Shown: in pieces, positions 4,404-5,032 of the stretch
Numbering within the stretch: position 1 is the first letter of the stretch
Layout of the letters: each line of letters starts with the position of its first letter
Assembly: GCA_002919115.1 (NCBI GenBank)
Contig: PKER01000281.1
Span: 1-5,032 of the forward strand
Source of the DNA: a bacterium
GTDB taxonomy: Bacteria > Actinomycetota > Thermoleophilia > Solirubrobacterales > 70-9
Length of the DNA stretch: 5,032 nucleotides
Direction of reading: 5' to 3'
The notes under the pieces: model-generated
Database searches by the model: none
Seen by the model: only the letters and a program-made list of their open reading frames with translations
Told to the model about the DNA's origin: nothing
Made by a program: the position numbers and the translations under genes

Positions 4404-5032
4404 ATGGATCTGCTTGAAAGCGCGAAGGAGCTGCGACGCGAGGCCGAGGCCCGCCGGCGGGCGCTCGCGGTCGTGCTCGCCGTCGCCGTCGCCTGCGGGG
4501 CGCTGGTCTTCCTGCGCCCCGGCCTTCCGCCCGAGACGCGGCAGTACGAGGTCTGGCACGCCGACGGCCAGCTGCTCGTGGACACCTCCGACTCGCAGGT
4601 GGTCGATGCGCGGGCGATCGGGATCGAGACCCTGGCGATCAGGGCGATCCTGCTCGGGAACCTGATCGCGACGAGCCCCCTGCGCGACGGGATCGCGCAG
4701 CGCGCGGGCCTCGACCCCGACGAGCTCGAGGTGACGCCGCCGGCCAGCACGACCCCCGAGACCCTGCCGCCGCCCCCGGTGACGAGCGATCTGCCCGACG
4801 ACGAGGCCACGCGCCTGACCGTGTCGACCGATCCCAACCTGCCGATCGTGCGCGTGCGCGCGGAGGCGCCGAGCGCCGCCGAGGCGGAGGGGCTGGTCGA
4901 CGCCGCGCTCGCCGAGACCGCGGAGTACGTCGAGTCCGCCCGCGGGGGGCAGGCGCTGCCCGACCAGCGCAAGCTGGTGGTGAGCGCGCTCGGGCCGGCG
5001 ACCGCGCGCGCCGAGACCCGCGGGAACGAGGC
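4404..5032 (+). CDS. Wzz-like (chain-length determinant-like) membrane protein, 3' end missing
   Basis: ATG 4404 opens a frame running off the right edge, giving 209 residues. A short basic cytoplasmic N-terminus (ELRREAEARRR, 9-19) leads into one membrane helix (about 20-37), then an external region. That region contains YEVWHADGQLLVDTSDSQ (48-65), a helical stretch with LLGNLIATSPLRDGIAQRAGL (83-103) and a Pro/Thr-rich linker (111-126), then LPIVRVRAEAPSAAEAEGLV (146-165), which resembles the 'dP..Aa..aN' stretch of Wzz polysaccharide co-polymerases. Known: Wzz-type proteins control polysaccharide chain length next to Wzy polymerases, and related genes are common in polysaccharide clusters. 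Inferred: this gene starts such a cluster to the right. The ribosome site is weak (GGCGAGA, 4394-4400), but no better start is in frame. The second membrane helix expected of Wzz would be beyond the window, so a different single-pass envelope protein remains possible. Confidence 0.62.
   Translation, partial: MDLLESAKELRREAEARRRALAVVLAVAVACGALVFLRPGLPPETRQYEVWHADGQLLVDTSDSQVVDARAIGIETLAIRAILLGNLIATSPLRDGIAQRAGLDPDELEVTPPASTTPETLPPPPVTSDLPDDEATRLTVSTDPNLPIVRVRAEAPSAAEAEGLVDAALAETAEYVESARGGQALPDQRKLVVSALGPATARAETRGNE

Noticed and set aside
4185..4559. 125-residue N-terminal extension of the acyl-CoA dehydrogenase
   Set aside because: Family length and the strong AAGGAGGAG site support GTG 4184; the extension overlaps the divergent gene and shows no family similarity.

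Overview
The window looks like chromosomal DNA of a very GC-rich actinobacterium, most likely of class Thermoleophilia (Solirubrobacterales or close relatives). This is inferred from strong G/C third-position bias, a recX tail followed by an RNase Y gene (most other high-GC actinobacteria, such as Streptomyces, lack RNase Y), a two-helix membrane protein of an actinobacterial type, and a Wzz-like polysaccharide protein. No 16S or other taxonomic marker is present, so the class-level call is tentative.

Layout. Positions 2-178 (+) hold the 3' end of recX. A good promoter match at 205-233 and a leader of about 270 nt with several predicted hairpins precede rny (507-1922, +), which encodes a 471-residue RNase Y with coiled coil, KH and HD domains but no membrane anchor. 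Positions 1923-2190 are noncoding and contain the most unusual DNA of the window: a terminator-like palindrome (1927-1945), then a double-palindromic element (1960-2063) with perfect 23-bp outer arms made of two inverted 43-nt hairpin units, running directly into an array of 18-bp tandem repeats (2059-2165). The palindromic element and the tandem array share the sequence TCGGGCTGT, so they appear to be one composite repeat structure.

Next is an uncharacterised protein with two membrane helices and an external domain (about 2191-2991, +). It converges on an acyl-CoA dehydrogenase gene (2988-4184, -), and the two stop codons interlock in a single CTAG. A 219-bp divergent intergenic region separates the dehydrogenase from a Wzz-like membrane protein (4404 to the right edge, +) that probably opens a surface-polysaccharide locus continuing outside the window.

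The genes do not form one pathway: recX belongs to DNA repair, rny to RNA decay, the dehydrogenase to fatty-acid or branched-chain acyl-CoA catabolism, and the two membrane proteins to the cell envelope. No transposase, CRISPR, tRNA or rRNA is visible. The best candidates for something undescribed are the composite repeat after rny and the structured rny leader.
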